A stretch of 64,000 bases of DNA from Luteibacter mycovicinus (GCF_000745235.1 NZ_JQNL01000001.1:1-64000), one strand, 5' to 3'. Shown: positions 1-7,790, counted from the first letter of the stretch. Notes: generated by a model not told the origin, from the sequence alone. Numbers and translations are program-made.

Positions 1-231
1 ATTTTTCCCGAATCTTTCGGTGTTGAAGAATTTACACTTTCTTTTCGCGATCGCGGCCGGGTGGAACGTTTAGCCATGCAGACCAGCAACGATTCAAGAA
101 TCGCGAGGGAACGGCAGGGAATTCATGCGGCCTTCGGGTCGAGCCACGGATAGTCAGCTTCCGCCCATCGGGATGCGCGTCAGTCCACCGCCGCGCGGCG
201 ATGGCACTTTCATCCGTCGAGGAACTCCAGA

Positions 232-1117
232 TGCCATTGGTCGACACCGCAAAGCTTCGTATTCACTATGCCGAGGGTGGACCTCGGGACGGCCAAACCG
301 TGCTGCTTCTTCACGGCTGCCGGACGATGCCAGCGCGTGGAGCGGGGTCGTCCCGAATCTGGAAGCGGCAGGTTTGAGGTGGATTGCCCGGACCTGCGGG
401 GGTTTGGCAAAACGCAGTTTCGCGACGGCGCAACCATTCGCGATGGCTCGGGGTCGCCATTGCTCAGGACGCGTTCGATCTCATGGACGCCCTGGGTATC
501 GGCGCCTTCCATATTGTCGGCCACGATTGGGGCGGCCGCGCCACCTACCATATGGCGGCGATGGCGCCTGCGCGCCTCTTATCCGCCACCGTCATTGCCA
601 TCGGCTATTCACCTCGCGGGCGGTTCACCGTTCCGGCTTACCCACAATGTGCTCGCTGGTGGTATCAGTGGTTCATGACGGCGGAAGCGGGCGCGCAAGC
701 GGTGCGCAACGATCCCATCGGCTTTGCCCGACGGCAATGGGACACGTGGGGGCCGACGGCGTGGATCACCGAAGACGCCTTCGCGGTGGCGGCACAAGCC
801 TTTTCAAATCGGACTGGGTCGCGATTACTCTTCACGGCTACCAGTCGCGCTGGGAAACTCCGTCCAATGGACCCCGACTACGACGCGGCGCGCGCCATGG
901 TCGATGCGACCGAAACGCTCGAGGTGCCGATGCTGTTCTTGCAGGGCGGCGCCGATGAATGCGACCCGCCCGAAGAGTCCGAAGGGCTCGAATCCTACTT
1001 CAGTGGCGGCTATCGACGTCAGGTGCTTTCTGGGGTGGTCATTTCCCTGCGCGTGAAGCCCCCATGGAAGTGGCGCATCTCGTCTGTCAGCACATCCGCG
1101 GTCACGCGCACGGTTGA
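232..1117 (+). pseudogene. Frameshifted alpha/beta hydrolase (epoxide hydrolase-like)
   Basis: Pieces of one alpha/beta hydrolase are spread over all three forward frames. Frame 1 from ATG 232 gives the strand before the oxyanion hole, ending LLLHG. Frame 2 continues PDDASAWSGVVPNLEAAG. Frame 1 returns with PDLRGFGKTQF. Frame 3 from about 470 carries the nucleophile elbow GHDWGG and later FLQGGADE with the acid residue. A final shift gives a GHFP-type histidine stretch and a stop at 1115-1117. At least four shifts are needed, so this is a decayed gene, or a poor-quality stretch of sequence. It lies just outside the prophage, next to dif. Family assignment is good; the substrate is unknown. 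Confidence 0.7.
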
Positions 1118-1207
1118 TGACTGAGGAATGGAGAGGGGTGGTCGCTTACGCGATTCACCCGGGCGCGGAGGACATGGCTGGGAGCCGTTGTGCTGAGTGG
1201 TTAATCA

Positions 1208-1642
1208 TCAGCGCGTGAGTTCCCAGCGTAGCGCTGTAATGGTTATCACAACTTCGCATAATGTATATAGGCCAACGTTCTGTAAAACAGGTGTTTCACC
1301 GCTAAATGCAGACGCTTTAGGCGTATAGACGGCTAAACCGAATACTAGGAGGATGGCCGCTGCCGATTTCCCGATCTCGTCAGCCCATCGAAGCCACACC
1401 TTTGAGTTCGTGGGGTCTACCTTGGCGTCTCGTTCTGCTTGGATGCGCAGTGCCCATACGATTGCCCTTTCGCCGAGAGCGTTAGACATCTTTTCGATGT
1501 AGTGCGGCTGGGGATGCCGCGTTCCCTGACGCCAGTTGCTCACCGTCGCTTGTGTTGCACCGAGCAAGCGTGCTAGCGCCGAGTCAGACGTAAGGCCCCG
1601 GCGCTCCTTAACCCTGTCCATGAGATCGTGCGTGGCGGACAT
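1208..1642 (-). CDS. Filamentous phage XRE/DUF3693-like repressor, C-terminus altered by integration
   Basis: A 144-aa protein with an N-terminal helix-turn-helix (about residues 17-38, with LARLLGATQATVSNWRQG) typical of the small repressors (DUF3693/RstR-like) of Xanthomonas and Stenotrophomonas filamentous phages. A hydrophobic stretch at about 93-107 could be a membrane segment. It is transcribed away from the structural genes, and the gap to the first forward gene holds inverted repeats. The dif-like core 1251-1278 lies inside the 3' end: residues up to Glu-130 are phage-encoded, while the last 14 residues come from host DNA left of the junction. In the circular phage the same frame would continue into 8371-8273 and give a different 32-residue tail. 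Confidence 0.75.
   Translation of the reverse strand: MSATHDLMDRVKERRGLTSDSALARLLGATQATVSNWRQGTRHPQPHYIEKMSNALGERAIVWALRIQAERDAKVDPTNSKVWLRWADEIGKSAAAILLVFGLAVYTPKASAFSGETPVLQNVGLYTLCEVVITITALRWELTR
1251..1278 (+). other. attL: attL: dif/XerCD attachment site, left junction
   Basis: A XerC-type arm ACTTCGCATAA (1251-1261) and a central TGTATA (1262-1267) match dif. The XerD-side arm (1268-1278, TAGGCCAACGT) is divergent, as expected for a phage-derived half. The same XerC arm and core recur at 8370-8386. Filamentous phages of this group carry no integrase and use host XerC/XerD at dif, so this marks the left end of the prophage. Confidence 0.85.
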
Positions 1643-1727
1643 AAAACACCCTGTGTTGACGTAGGTAACACGGGCAGTGTAACGTGCCGACCCATAACGG
1701 GACGTGTTACCCGTTCAGGGGCCAGCC
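1643..1727. promoter_or_regulatory. Divergent promoter/operator region of the prophage
   Basis: An 85-bp gap between the repressor (minus) and the first forward ORF. GTAACACG (1665-1672) and CGTGTTAC (1703-1710) form an inverted pair, and a related GTGTAACGTG lies between them. A TTGAC that could serve as a -35 sits at 1656-1660. By position these are the likely repressor-binding sites controlling lysogeny; binding itself is inferred. Confidence 0.5.
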
Positions 1728-1898
1728 ATGATCGACAACTTCGCCCGCGAGTGCATCGTTTCGCTCGCCGAGGACTGTGAAACCGCCCTCCGCATGGAGC
1801 TGGTTTCGCTGGACGCGCAGGACTTCGAGTGCGCCTCCATCCATGCCGAAGCCGCCGAGCGCACTGCGCTGGCCGCGTTCCGCATCGCCAAGTCGTGA
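1728..1898 (+). CDS. Small hypothetical phage protein (56 aa)
   Basis: The ATG at 1728 follows AGGGG at a normal distance, so it is preferred over an in-frame upstream ATG at 1704 inside the operator region. The product is acidic and helical-looking (SLAEDCETALRMELVSLDA), with no membrane segment. It is the first gene of the rightward phage transcript, where related phages encode unassigned early proteins. No function can be given. Confidence 0.55.
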   Translation: MIDNFARECIVSLAEDCETALRMELVSLDAQDFECASIHAEAAERTALAAFRIAKS

Positions 1899-1912
1899 GG
1901 GGAGGGCCCGTC

Positions 1913-2035
1913 ATGCTTGCCTTCGTCCTTTCGGCCGGGATTTTCCTGTTCACCGTCTCATGTGCCCGGGCGTTCGTCGCGTGGCGCGCATACGCCGATC
2001 ACCGCGCTCAGCTGGTCGCCGAGGGCTGGCTGTGA
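1913..2035 (+). CDS. Small single-span membrane protein (40 aa)
   Basis: Starts at ATG 1913 after GAGGGGAGGGCC, a strong ribosome-binding site, 14 bp past the previous stop. Residues 2-20 are hydrophobic (LAFVLSAGIFLFTVSCARAF), followed by a positively charged, then mixed tail ending in LVAEGWL. Size and topology resemble the tiny minor coat or assembly proteins of filamentous phages (gpVII/gpIX type), but no family can be named. Its stop overlaps the GTG start of the next ORF. Confidence 0.5.
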   Translation: MLAFVLSAGIFLFTVSCARAFVAWRAYADHRAQLVAEGWL

Positions 2036-2537
2036 TCGTCGATGGGGACGCATTGCAGGCTCTTTCGACCACTGGCGTCAGGCTGATCGCCGCCGCGGCT
2101 GTCACCGCCGTCGTCGTTTCGGTTGCGTGGACGTCGGGCCTCATCTCGATCATCTCTTCGAAGGTCCCGCGCCACGGCTCAGGCGTTGGCACCTATGCGG
2201 ACTATCTCGATTCGAAGGGTATGGCGGCGTACTGCCAGAAGTGCGGCGCCCAGGTCGAGCCGGACGAGCCGTTTGGCGAAGTCGAGTGCGACGAATGCGG
2301 CTACGTCGGCGCTGCCGGTGAGACCGATGACGTCGAGCCTAACGAACCGTGGGACGAGAACGCCAGCGTGAGTGGGACACTGAAAACTTCTTCGACAAGC
2401 TGGAGAAGAAGCACCGTCATATCGAATGCACGGACTGCGGCGCGGATATCGAGCGCGAGCAGTTTGAGTGGAGTGACACGGAGTGCCCCGCTTGCGGGCA
2501 TCGCGGCATGCCGTACGAAACCGGCGACGAGGCCTGA
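2032..2537 (+). CDS. Coat-like membrane segment plus tandem zinc ribbons, frame disrupted
   Basis: From GTG 2032 (overlapping the previous stop) frame 1 encodes a hydrophobic helix ending TSGLISIISSKVPRHG, very like the C-terminus of the major coat protein at 4557. A zinc ribbon follows (CQKC...CDEC, about 2236-2298). Around 2370 coding character moves to frame 3, which encodes a second ribbon (CTDC...CPAC, about 2430-2495) and stops at 2535-2537. Frame 1 stays open to 2817, but its codons there look non-coding. Either one gene carries a frameshift, or a coat-like ORF overlaps a zinc-ribbon ORF starting at GTG 2349, which has no clear ribosome-binding site. Coordinates describe the combined coding stretch. 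Confidence 0.4.
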
Positions 2538-2538
2538 T

Positions 2539-2817
2539 ATGCGCTTACGCGGACTTCCAGAGGCTTTCGAGCCTAACCGGCACCACTACTACACGTCTCG
2601 ACCGGTCGTTATTCCCGGGCCGGTCGAGTCCATCACGAAGCATGGTTTGCTACCGGGTGGCATGTCATCCGTGCCTGTCGATCCTCACTCGACGTACCCC
2701 GGCCTCTCGTCGTACGACCGTCGCCGTGTTCGTGAGGCGCGTATAGCGCTGTGGGGCAGGGGGCCCTACGCCCACCTCGTCCCTCGCGAGCGTGAGTTGC
2801 TGGAGGCTGGCCTGTGA
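2539..2817 (+). CDS. Hypothetical phage protein (92 aa)
   Basis: ATG 2539 comes directly after the stop of the zinc-ribbon frame, implying coupled translation. The product is basic, rich in Pro, Arg and Tyr (YYTSRPVVIPGPVESITKHG), with no membrane segment or recognisable motif. Its stop overlaps the start of a 29-aa ORF. It sits just ahead of the replication gene, where related phages carry unassigned genes. Function unknown. Confidence 0.55.
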   Translation: MRLRGLPEAFEPNRHHYYTSRPVVIPGPVESITKHGLLPGGMSSVPVDPHSTYPGLSSYDRRRVREARIALWGRGPYAHLVPRERELLEAGL

Positions 2818-2903
2818 ACGCTCGCGGTGTGGTCAAGGTCTGCGTGTTTTTCACGTACGTCGTCGGTGGCGTGCTGCTCGTGCTTTTCGGGGACCACCTG
2901 TGA
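2814..2903 (+). CDS. Tiny membrane peptide (29 aa)
   Basis: GTG 2814 overlaps the previous stop by four bases, and its own stop overlaps the GTG of the replication gene. The sequence is almost all one hydrophobic helix (VCVFFTYVVGGVLLVLF). The tight overlap on both sides supports translation in a coupled operon. Possibly a small virion or assembly component; function unknown. Confidence 0.45.
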   Translation: MNARGVVKVCVFFTYVVGGVLLVLFGDHL

Positions 2904-3961
2904 TCCGGCGCGAAGCGCCGGTGATCCCGTCGGCTAACAGGGGATCAAAGTACCTGAACGCGAAGAAGGCGCTCCCTACGAAGCGTTCGCAGGTAGCTGC
3001 CAATATCGACTTCCTTCGTTTCAGCGCAGGCGCCGGTTACGTCTTCGGGTCAGAGACCGAAGGCGATGCGATGATCTGGTCCGCCGAGCGGTTCGTTCGT
3101 ACCTTGGCACCGAAGTCCGGTATCCACGTTGAGCCCGCCATGAAGGGCGGCCGTCGCGGCTACGCGCATCACGTGGTTCTTCTCACGCCTGACGGCAGTG
3201 CTTGCGGCGACGTCTGTTGGGGTGGCGAAAATCAGCGCGGAACGGTGTCCGTGGAGATGACGGGCGCAGCATGCGCCCTCGTTGAAGCGGGCTTTGACCA
3301 CGACGTGGCGTGGTCACAAGTCCGTGAAATGCTCGACACCATCGCCGCCAAGATCACGCGGGTCGATGTCGCTCACGATGATTACAAGGGTGAGCGTGGT
3401 CTCGAGCTTGCCAAGGAGTTGTACGACCTGGGCGAATTCGTGACGGGCGGTCGCCCTCCTGCGTCCAATGTACAGGGCTGGAACGACGGTAGTGGCATGA
3501 CGATGTACATCGGCAAGCCCACCGGTCGCAGCCAATTGGTGGTGTACGAGAAGGGTAGGGAGCAGGGCTACCGCGACGGTGAGGAATACGCTGAGTGGGT
3601 CCGCTGGGAAGGTCGTTTCTATCACCGCAAGGGCTATGAAATTCCGCTCGACGTGTTGGTCGAACCCGCTCTGTTTCTGGTCGGCCGCTACCCGGCGCTC
3701 TCGTGGGTCAGCGCTGTGATGTGCCGCATCAAGTCCAGCGTTGTCCGCGCCAAGGCGAACCTTCAAAACGCGATGCGGCATTGCAAGCGCCAGTACGGCG
3801 GCTTGCTGAACTACCTCGCCTGCATCGCGGACGACACCACGGATCTCGGCGACCTCGTTTCCTCGTTCCTCACCCGCGACGCCACTCCCAAGTGGGTCGG
3901 CGAAAACCCATTCGGTCGAGCCGTCGCGCTCGACGCGCATCCGTTCGCAGCACCGTTTTAG
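2900..3961 (+). CDS. Phage replication initiation protein (RstA/gpII-like, Rep_trans family)
   Basis: A 353-aa protein of the replication initiation factor family used by Xanthomonas-type filamentous phages for rolling-circle replication of the double-stranded form. The segment ITRVDVAHDDYKGERGLELA is the characteristic conserved block, and downstream tyrosine-rich stretches (YEKGREQGYRDG, RWEGRFYHRKGYEIP) fit the nicking domain. GTG 2900 overlaps the stop of the preceding 29-aa ORF, so translation is probably coupled. An in-frame upstream start would run through that ORF and is less likely. A hairpin follows at 3963. Confidence 0.85.
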   Translation: MIRREAPVIPSANRGSKYLNAKKALPTKRSQVAANIDFLRFSAGAGYVFGSETEGDAMIWSAERFVRTLAPKSGIHVEPAMKGGRRGYAHHVVLLTPDGSACGDVCWGGENQRGTVSVEMTGAACALVEAGFDHDVAWSQVREMLDTIAAKITRVDVAHDDYKGERGLELAKELYDLGEFVTGGRPPASNVQGWNDGSGMTMYIGKPTGRSQLVVYEKGREQGYRDGEEYAEWVRWEGRFYHRKGYEIPLDVLVEPALFLVGRYPALSWVSAVMCRIKSSVVRAKANLQNAMRHCKRQYGGLLNYLACIADDTTDLGDLVSSFLTRDATPKWVGENPFGRAVALDAHPFAAPF

Positions 3962-3962
3962 C

Positions 3963-3977
3963 CCGGTCTCGGACCGG
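3963..3977 (+). other. Small hairpin after the replication gene
   Basis: CCGGTC, TCG loop, GACCGG, two bases past the replication-gene stop, followed by AAAA and a repeated CCGGCC. There is no U-run, so it may stabilise mRNA or attenuate rather than terminate. Confidence 0.3.
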
Positions 3978-4036
3978 AAAACCGGCCACTTCCGGCCAAG
4001 TCAAGTAGACGTCCAAACGTCGTAGGAGAGTCAGTT

Positions 4037-4315
4037 ATGTCCAAGCGTATCGTTCGTTTCACCGCCGAGATCAAGCTCGTCCCGAATAAGAAACAGCAGG
4101 GCAAAAATCACGGTTTCCAGAGCGCCCGGCTCGTTGACGCCGACGGCGGTTACGAGAAGTTTGAGGTGTATTTCGACCCGTCGAAGGCCTCGTTCGCTCG
4201 CGAGCCGGGTGACTACACCATCGAGGCGAGCGAGCCGAAGATCGTCGATGGTCGCCTCGTGATCTTTCCCGATTTCGTCCCGGCTAAGCCGGTTGCACGT
4301 TCGCAGGCTGCGTGA
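4037..4315 (+). CDS. Phage ssDNA-binding protein (gpV-like)
   Basis: A 92-aa protein with a good ribosome-binding site (AGGAGAG). Size, position straight after the replication gene, beta-rich composition and many aromatic and basic residues (VRFTAEIKLVPNKK, YEKFEVYFDPSKASF) fit the gpV-type protein that coats new viral single strands before packaging. It resembles the helix-destabilising proteins annotated in Xanthomonas filamentous phages. Assignment is by position, size and general sequence, not a catalytic motif. Its stop overlaps the next start. Confidence 0.65.
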   Translation: MSKRIVRFTAEIKLVPNKKQQGKNHGFQSARLVDADGGYEKFEVYFDPSKASFAREPGDYTIEASEPKIVDGRLVIFPDFVPAKPVARSQAA

Positions 4316-4512
4316 TGGACGTGGGCGCAGGGATGTACCTGACCTGCGTCCAGTTCGACGCAGCGACCTCCACATGCACGCAGACCGCGTGGATGCCTCC
4401 GCCGACGTTAATCCCGCCGATGTCGTCGGAAGCGGGACAGACCCTTGGTATCGCGATCTTTTCAGGTCTCGTTGCCATCGCTGTCTCTAAGTTGCCCAGG
4501 CGCGGAATGTGA
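4315..4512 (+). CDS. Minor coat-like membrane protein (65 aa)
   Basis: Starts at ATG 4315, overlapping the stop of the ssDNA-binding gene (GTG 4312 is an alternative). The N-terminal half has two cysteines and many prolines. The C-terminal half is one hydrophobic helix (TLGIAIFSGLVAIAV) ending SKLPRRGM, the same ending as the major coat protein next door. That basic tail would contact packaged DNA. Probably a minor virion protein of gpVII/gpIX type; inferred from layout and tail similarity. Confidence 0.6.
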   Translation: MDVGAGMYLTCVQFDAATSTCTQTAWMPPPTLIPPMSSEAGQTLGIAIFSGLVAIAVSKLPRRGM

Positions 4513-4556
4513 TCGATCAGGGGACGCCATTCCGGCGCCCATTTCAGGAGAAAACC

Positions 4557-4808
4557 ATGCTCAAGCTCGTCAAGACCACGAAGAATCGTCTCGCCAAGAA
4601 CCCCCGCGTTCGCATGCTCGCTGCCACCGCGTTCCTGATGGTCGCATCGGTGGGTAGCGCGTATGCCGCCGACGGCGACGCGTACGATCCCACCGCCGAT
4701 GTCGCCAAGATCGCTGCTGCGGTTGTGGTCGCGGTCACCATCTCGGTCGCGTTCACGTCCGGCTACATCGGCATCAAGTCGTCGAAGCTGCCGCGCCGGG
4801 GCGCGTGA
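4557..4808 (+). CDS. Major coat protein precursor (gpVIII-like)
   Basis: An 83-aa precursor after CAGGAG. A positively charged N-terminus (KLVKTTKNRLAKNPRVR) and hydrophobic core end in a signal peptidase site after SAYA (residue 37). The predicted 46-residue mature protein has the classical order: acidic start (ADGDAYDPTADVAK), membrane helix (IAAAVVVAVTISVAF), basic DNA-facing tail (KSSKLPRRGA). Size matches filamentous phage major coat proteins. A strong hairpin follows, as in other filamentous phages where the coat gene ends at a terminator. Confidence 0.85.
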   Translation: MLKLVKTTKNRLAKNPRVRMLAATAFLMVASVGSAYAADGDAYDPTADVAKIAAAVVVAVTISVAFTSGYIGIKSSKLPRRGA

Positions 4809-4860
4809 TCCATGCGGGCCATTCTTGCCTTCCTGCGCGCGGTGGCCCGCCTTTCAGTCA

Positions 4861-4924
4861 GGAGGGGCGGCGTCGGCACGCGGGTGTCCAGCTTGCTGGA
4901 CCCCGTCGCCGCCGCCCCTTCCTC
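4861..4924 (+). terminator. Compound hairpin after the major coat gene
   Basis: AGGAGGGGCGGCG (4861-4873) pairs with a near-perfect complement ending at 4924. Inside is a perfect 7-bp stem, GTCCAGC TT GCTGGAC (4887-4902). The T-rich run is weak, but filamentous phages typically place a terminator here so that coat mRNA is far more abundant than downstream messages. Confidence 0.6.
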
Positions 4925-4973
4925 CCTCTCAAACGAGGTGCTCCCGTATGACGGGATACATTATTTTGGCCGC

Positions 4974-6359
4974 GTGGATTATGTTCGGCGCAGCGGTTAC
5001 GCGCTGACGATTGCGGGGTGTTTGTTAGCGCTGTTCTCTGCGTCTGTATCCGCAGACGATTGGTCGCCGACGTGTCCTAGTTTGCAGAGTTACCAGTCGG
5101 CGTGCGCGTCTAACGCAGCGGAAATGAACGGTAACAGTGCCTACCGTAACGTGCAGTGCGTCACGAGGCGGATTAACTCGACGTCCGTCGAAGTGGATCT
5201 TAAGTATCAGCAGAAAGACAACAACGATGCTTGGGTCGACGCGTCGTATGTGGTAGGTCGCGTTAGTTGCCCAGTGGTTCCGCCCGCCAATCAGTGCGCG
5301 TCGCACGCGTCGCCTAGCGGTAGCGTCTGGGATTCCGGCTATTCGCAGGGTTCGACGGTATGCGCCGACTCTTGCGAGTTCGTTTTCACCCAGCAGCCCG
5401 GCACTATTACGGTCAGTGTTCCCGGAAGCGGCATCGGTCGCTCGCTCGGCACGTTTTCGCCTACCGGAAATAGCTGTTCTAGCGACAGTACGCCCCCGCC
5501 TCCGGCGTCTTCTCCGCCTCAGGTGTGCAGCGGCGGTTCCTGTTACGACCCCAATTCGAATCAGTTCTGCTCGGTCAGCAGTTCGGGCGCGCAAACGTGC
5601 GTGAGCGGCCCGACCGATCCGGGTGGTGGTGCACCCCCTCAGCAGCCGTCCGGCTGCGCTGTCAACGGTTCTGCGGCTTCCTGCGCAGGCGACGCCGGCC
5701 AGCCGCCGCCTACGCCGCCTAACCCTCCTGTGTCCGACCCTCAGCAGCAGCAGACGGGTAGCGGCTCCTTTTCCGGCTCCGGTGTTGGCGGTGGCATCAC
5801 GATCACGACCGGGACGTATCAGGGAACCACGACGGGGACAGGCGGCAACGGCGGTTCAACCACGCCCGGTGGTGGAACGACTACGCCGGGTAACGGGACC
5901 GGTGGCGGTGACGGCGACGGTGACGGTGATGGTGATTGCACGGCGGGCAAGCTGTGCGACGACGCATATACGGAAGCTGCGTGCGGCGCGAGTCCTGCTA
6001 CCGCTGGCGACCCGTTGCTTGCCACGATGGCGGTAGAGGCTCAGCGTCAGCGGTGCCAGTCGCTTGGAATTCAGGCAGAGATCCAAGGGGGCAATAAGGA
6101 CAGCGGGAAGGAGGGCGGCGACCCGGATGTGTCGAGTTTGATCGACAACGGCGACGATGATGCTCCCGTGCAGCTTAACGATGCGGGCTGGCTGGGTGGG
6201 CGCGGTTCGTGCCCTGTAAAGCCCGTCATGTTTCTCGATCACGATCTTATGGGTGGCCCGGGCATTTGCGACACGGCAGCATTGCTGGCCGCGTGGGCAT
6301 TGGTCGCGGCATACATCGTTGCCGCTGTGATCATCGGCAAATCGGTTAAGGGGAGCTGA
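4974..6359 (+). CDS. Adsorption/minor coat protein (gpIII-like)
   Basis: A 461-aa protein if translation starts at GTG 4974, which gives a clean signal peptide (YALTIAGCLLALFSASVSA). An in-frame ATG at 4812 would put the terminator hairpin inside the gene and is rejected. The mature part has many cysteines, then Pro/Ser-rich and Gly/Thr-rich linkers (about 5620-5935, including a DGDGDGDGD run), another cysteine-rich domain, and a C-terminal membrane helix (AALLAAWALVAAYIVAAVII) with a short basic end. This matches gpIII: host-receptor domains on flexible glycine linkers, anchored in the inner membrane during assembly. Confidence 0.75.
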   Translation: MDYVRRSGYALTIAGCLLALFSASVSADDWSPTCPSLQSYQSACASNAAEMNGNSAYRNVQCVTRRINSTSVEVDLKYQQKDNNDAWVDASYVVGRVSCPVVPPANQCASHASPSGSVWDSGYSQGSTVCADSCEFVFTQQPGTITVSVPGSGIGRSLGTFSPTGNSCSSDSTPPPPASSPPQVCSGGSCYDPNSNQFCSVSSSGAQTCVSGPTDPGGGAPPQQPSGCAVNGSAASCAGDAGQPPPTPPNPPVSDPQQQQTGSGSFSGSGVGGGITITTGTYQGTTTGTGGNGGSTTPGGGTTTPGNGTGGGDGDGDGDGDCTAGKLCDDAYTEAACGASPATAGDPLLATMAVEAQRQRCQSLGIQAEIQGGNKDSGKEGGDPDVSSLIDNGDDDAPVQLNDAGWLGGRGSCPVKPVMFLDHDLMGGPGICDTAALLAAWALVAAYIVAAVIIGKSVKGS

Positions 6360-6361
6360 CG

Positions 6362-6667
6362 GTGCCTGCGTTTCTTATCCCGTTGATTGAAGTGTGCGGC
6401 GCAGCGTTGTCGCGACTTTTCTTCACGAGGGCAGGGCAGTGGTTGCTCACTGCGTTGCTGTTCCTCGGCATCCAGTTCGGGTCGCAGAAATTTATCGTAG
6501 AGCCCGCGTTGTCGGCGATTCAGTCGGCTTTCGGCGGGTTGTCGGCGGACACCGTTGCGTGGATGGCATACCTCAACGTTGATCGGTCAATCACGATTAT
6601 TTTGTCGGCGTTCGCCTCGGCGGCGGGTAGTCGAATGATTCTCAAGCGGATAGGACCCAAGTCATGA
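6362..6667 (+). CDS. Minor coat protein gpVI-like (DUF2523)
   Basis: A 101-aa protein with GTG start two bases after the previous stop. Three hydrophobic segments: near the N-terminus (PAFLIPLIEVCGAAL), at 27-42 (QWLLTALLFLGIQFG) and near the C-terminus (SITIILSAFASAAG), ending with basic residues. This is the DUF2523 pattern found between gpIII and gpI in many filamentous phages, where it plays the gpVI role of closing the virion end with gpIII. Its stop overlaps the zot start by four bases. Confidence 0.75.
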   Translation: MPAFLIPLIEVCGAALSRLFFTRAGQWLLTALLFLGIQFGSQKFIVEPALSAIQSAFGGLSADTVAWMAYLNVDRSITIILSAFASAAGSRMILKRIGPKS

Positions 6668-7779
6668 TTTACCTGTTAACGGGCACACCCGGTTCCGGCA
6701 AGACCCTCGCCGCGATGGAGTTGATCGAGCAGTGGGGCAAGGAGAAGGCAGGGCGTCTGATCTACTCGGCGAACATCGACGGGCAGTGCTATCCGGGCGT
6801 GCTTCCTCTCGACGACGCTGGCGTCCTTGAGTGGCACAAGCACTGCGAGAAGGATTCGCTTGTCGTGGTGGACGAGGCGCAGCGCTATTGGCGCGCGTCT
6901 CGTGGTGGCGATCCGTCGCAGGCGATCATCGAGATGGAGACGCATCGTCACGATGGCATCGATATCGTGTTGATGACGCAGCACCCAACGTTTCTACACG
7001 CGAACATCCGAAAGCTGGTGAACGTCCATATCCATCTTGTCGCGCACACGAAAGCGAGCGCGTTGAGGTACGAATGGCGTGAGGCTCACGACGACGTGCA
7101 GGACAGCGCCTTGCGCATGTTGGGTGAGTTCAAGGAATGGAAGTACCCGGCTCACCTTTACCCGTTCTACAAGTCGGCCACGATGCACACGAAACGGGCC
7201 AAGCGCCCGTGGGCGCAGGTGAAGGGTCGCATCGCCGCTGTCGTGTCGATCGCCATGTTCGTTCTGGTCGTTGGGGTTGGCATCTACGTGTTTCGCCACG
7301 GCGAAGTGCTCGCGGGCACGGGGACGAAGAAGGAGGATGTCAAGCCCGTGCCTGCAGTCTCCCCGTCCAAGCCGTCTGCGCAGGTTTCAAAGGCCCCGAA
7401 GACAGCTGGTGAGTACGTCGAGCAGCAGATGCCGCGTATCCCTAGCCAGCCTTGGAGCGCGCCGCTGTACGACGGCCAGCAGGTCACCACGCATCCCCAG
7501 GTCTATTGCGTGGCGAAAGGCGACGATTCGGATTGCCACTGCATCACGGAGCAGGGCACGCGTTACACGCTGGCCCTCGATATCTGTCTGAACGTAGCGA
7601 AGAACGGCCCGGCTTATGACCCGTTTAAGCCAGAGCGGCGTAAGGACGACACGCCATCGCGCGATGGCGTCAAGCCCTCCACGCCAGAGGCGTCTCCGGC
7701 GCTCGCTACGGCGGTCGCTGGGGTCGTTCCGGACGGTATCCCGGCGCCGCTTCCGCTGCGCGCTGGTGCGTCCAAGTGA
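6664..7779 (+). CDS. zot: Zonular occludens toxin-like assembly ATPase (Zot/gpI)
   Basis: A 371-aa protein with Walker A GTPGSGKT (residues 7-14) and Walker B SLVVVDEAQ (65-73), then a membrane helix at about 188-210 (IAAVVSIAMFVLVVGVGIYVF) and a periplasmic tail with cysteines (VYCVAKGDDSDCHC). This is the gpI/Zot architecture: a cytoplasmic P-loop domain driving extrusion of the virion through the envelope. The ATGA overlap with the preceding gene indicates coupling. The name reflects family membership and says nothing about toxicity to a eukaryotic host. Confidence 0.9.
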   Translation: MIYLLTGTPGSGKTLAAMELIEQWGKEKAGRLIYSANIDGQCYPGVLPLDDAGVLEWHKHCEKDSLVVVDEAQRYWRASRGGDPSQAIIEMETHRHDGIDIVLMTQHPTFLHANIRKLVNVHIHLVAHTKASALRYEWREAHDDVQDSALRMLGEFKEWKYPAHLYPFYKSATMHTKRAKRPWAQVKGRIAAVVSIAMFVLVVGVGIYVFRHGEVLAGTGTKKEDVKPVPAVSPSKPSAQVSKAPKTAGEYVEQQMPRIPSQPWSAPLYDGQQVTTHPQVYCVAKGDDSDCHCITEQGTRYTLALDICLNVAKNGPAYDPFKPERRKDDTPSRDGVKPSTPEASPALATAVAGVVPDGIPAPLPLRAGASK

Positions 7780-7790
7780 ATTGGAGTCAC

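Noticed and set aside
2370..2400. Programmed -1 frameshift between the two zinc ribbons
   Set aside because: No X-XXY-YYZ heptamer in the right phase and no adjacent stimulator stem seen.
1777..2817. Single 346-codon frame-1 gene over the early phage region
   Set aside because: It would run through two better-supported small genes (1728, 1913) and through the frame-3 zinc ribbon.
4812..6359. ATG 4812 as start of the adsorption protein
   Set aside because: It places the coat-gene terminator hairpin inside the gene and buries the signal peptide 60 residues in.
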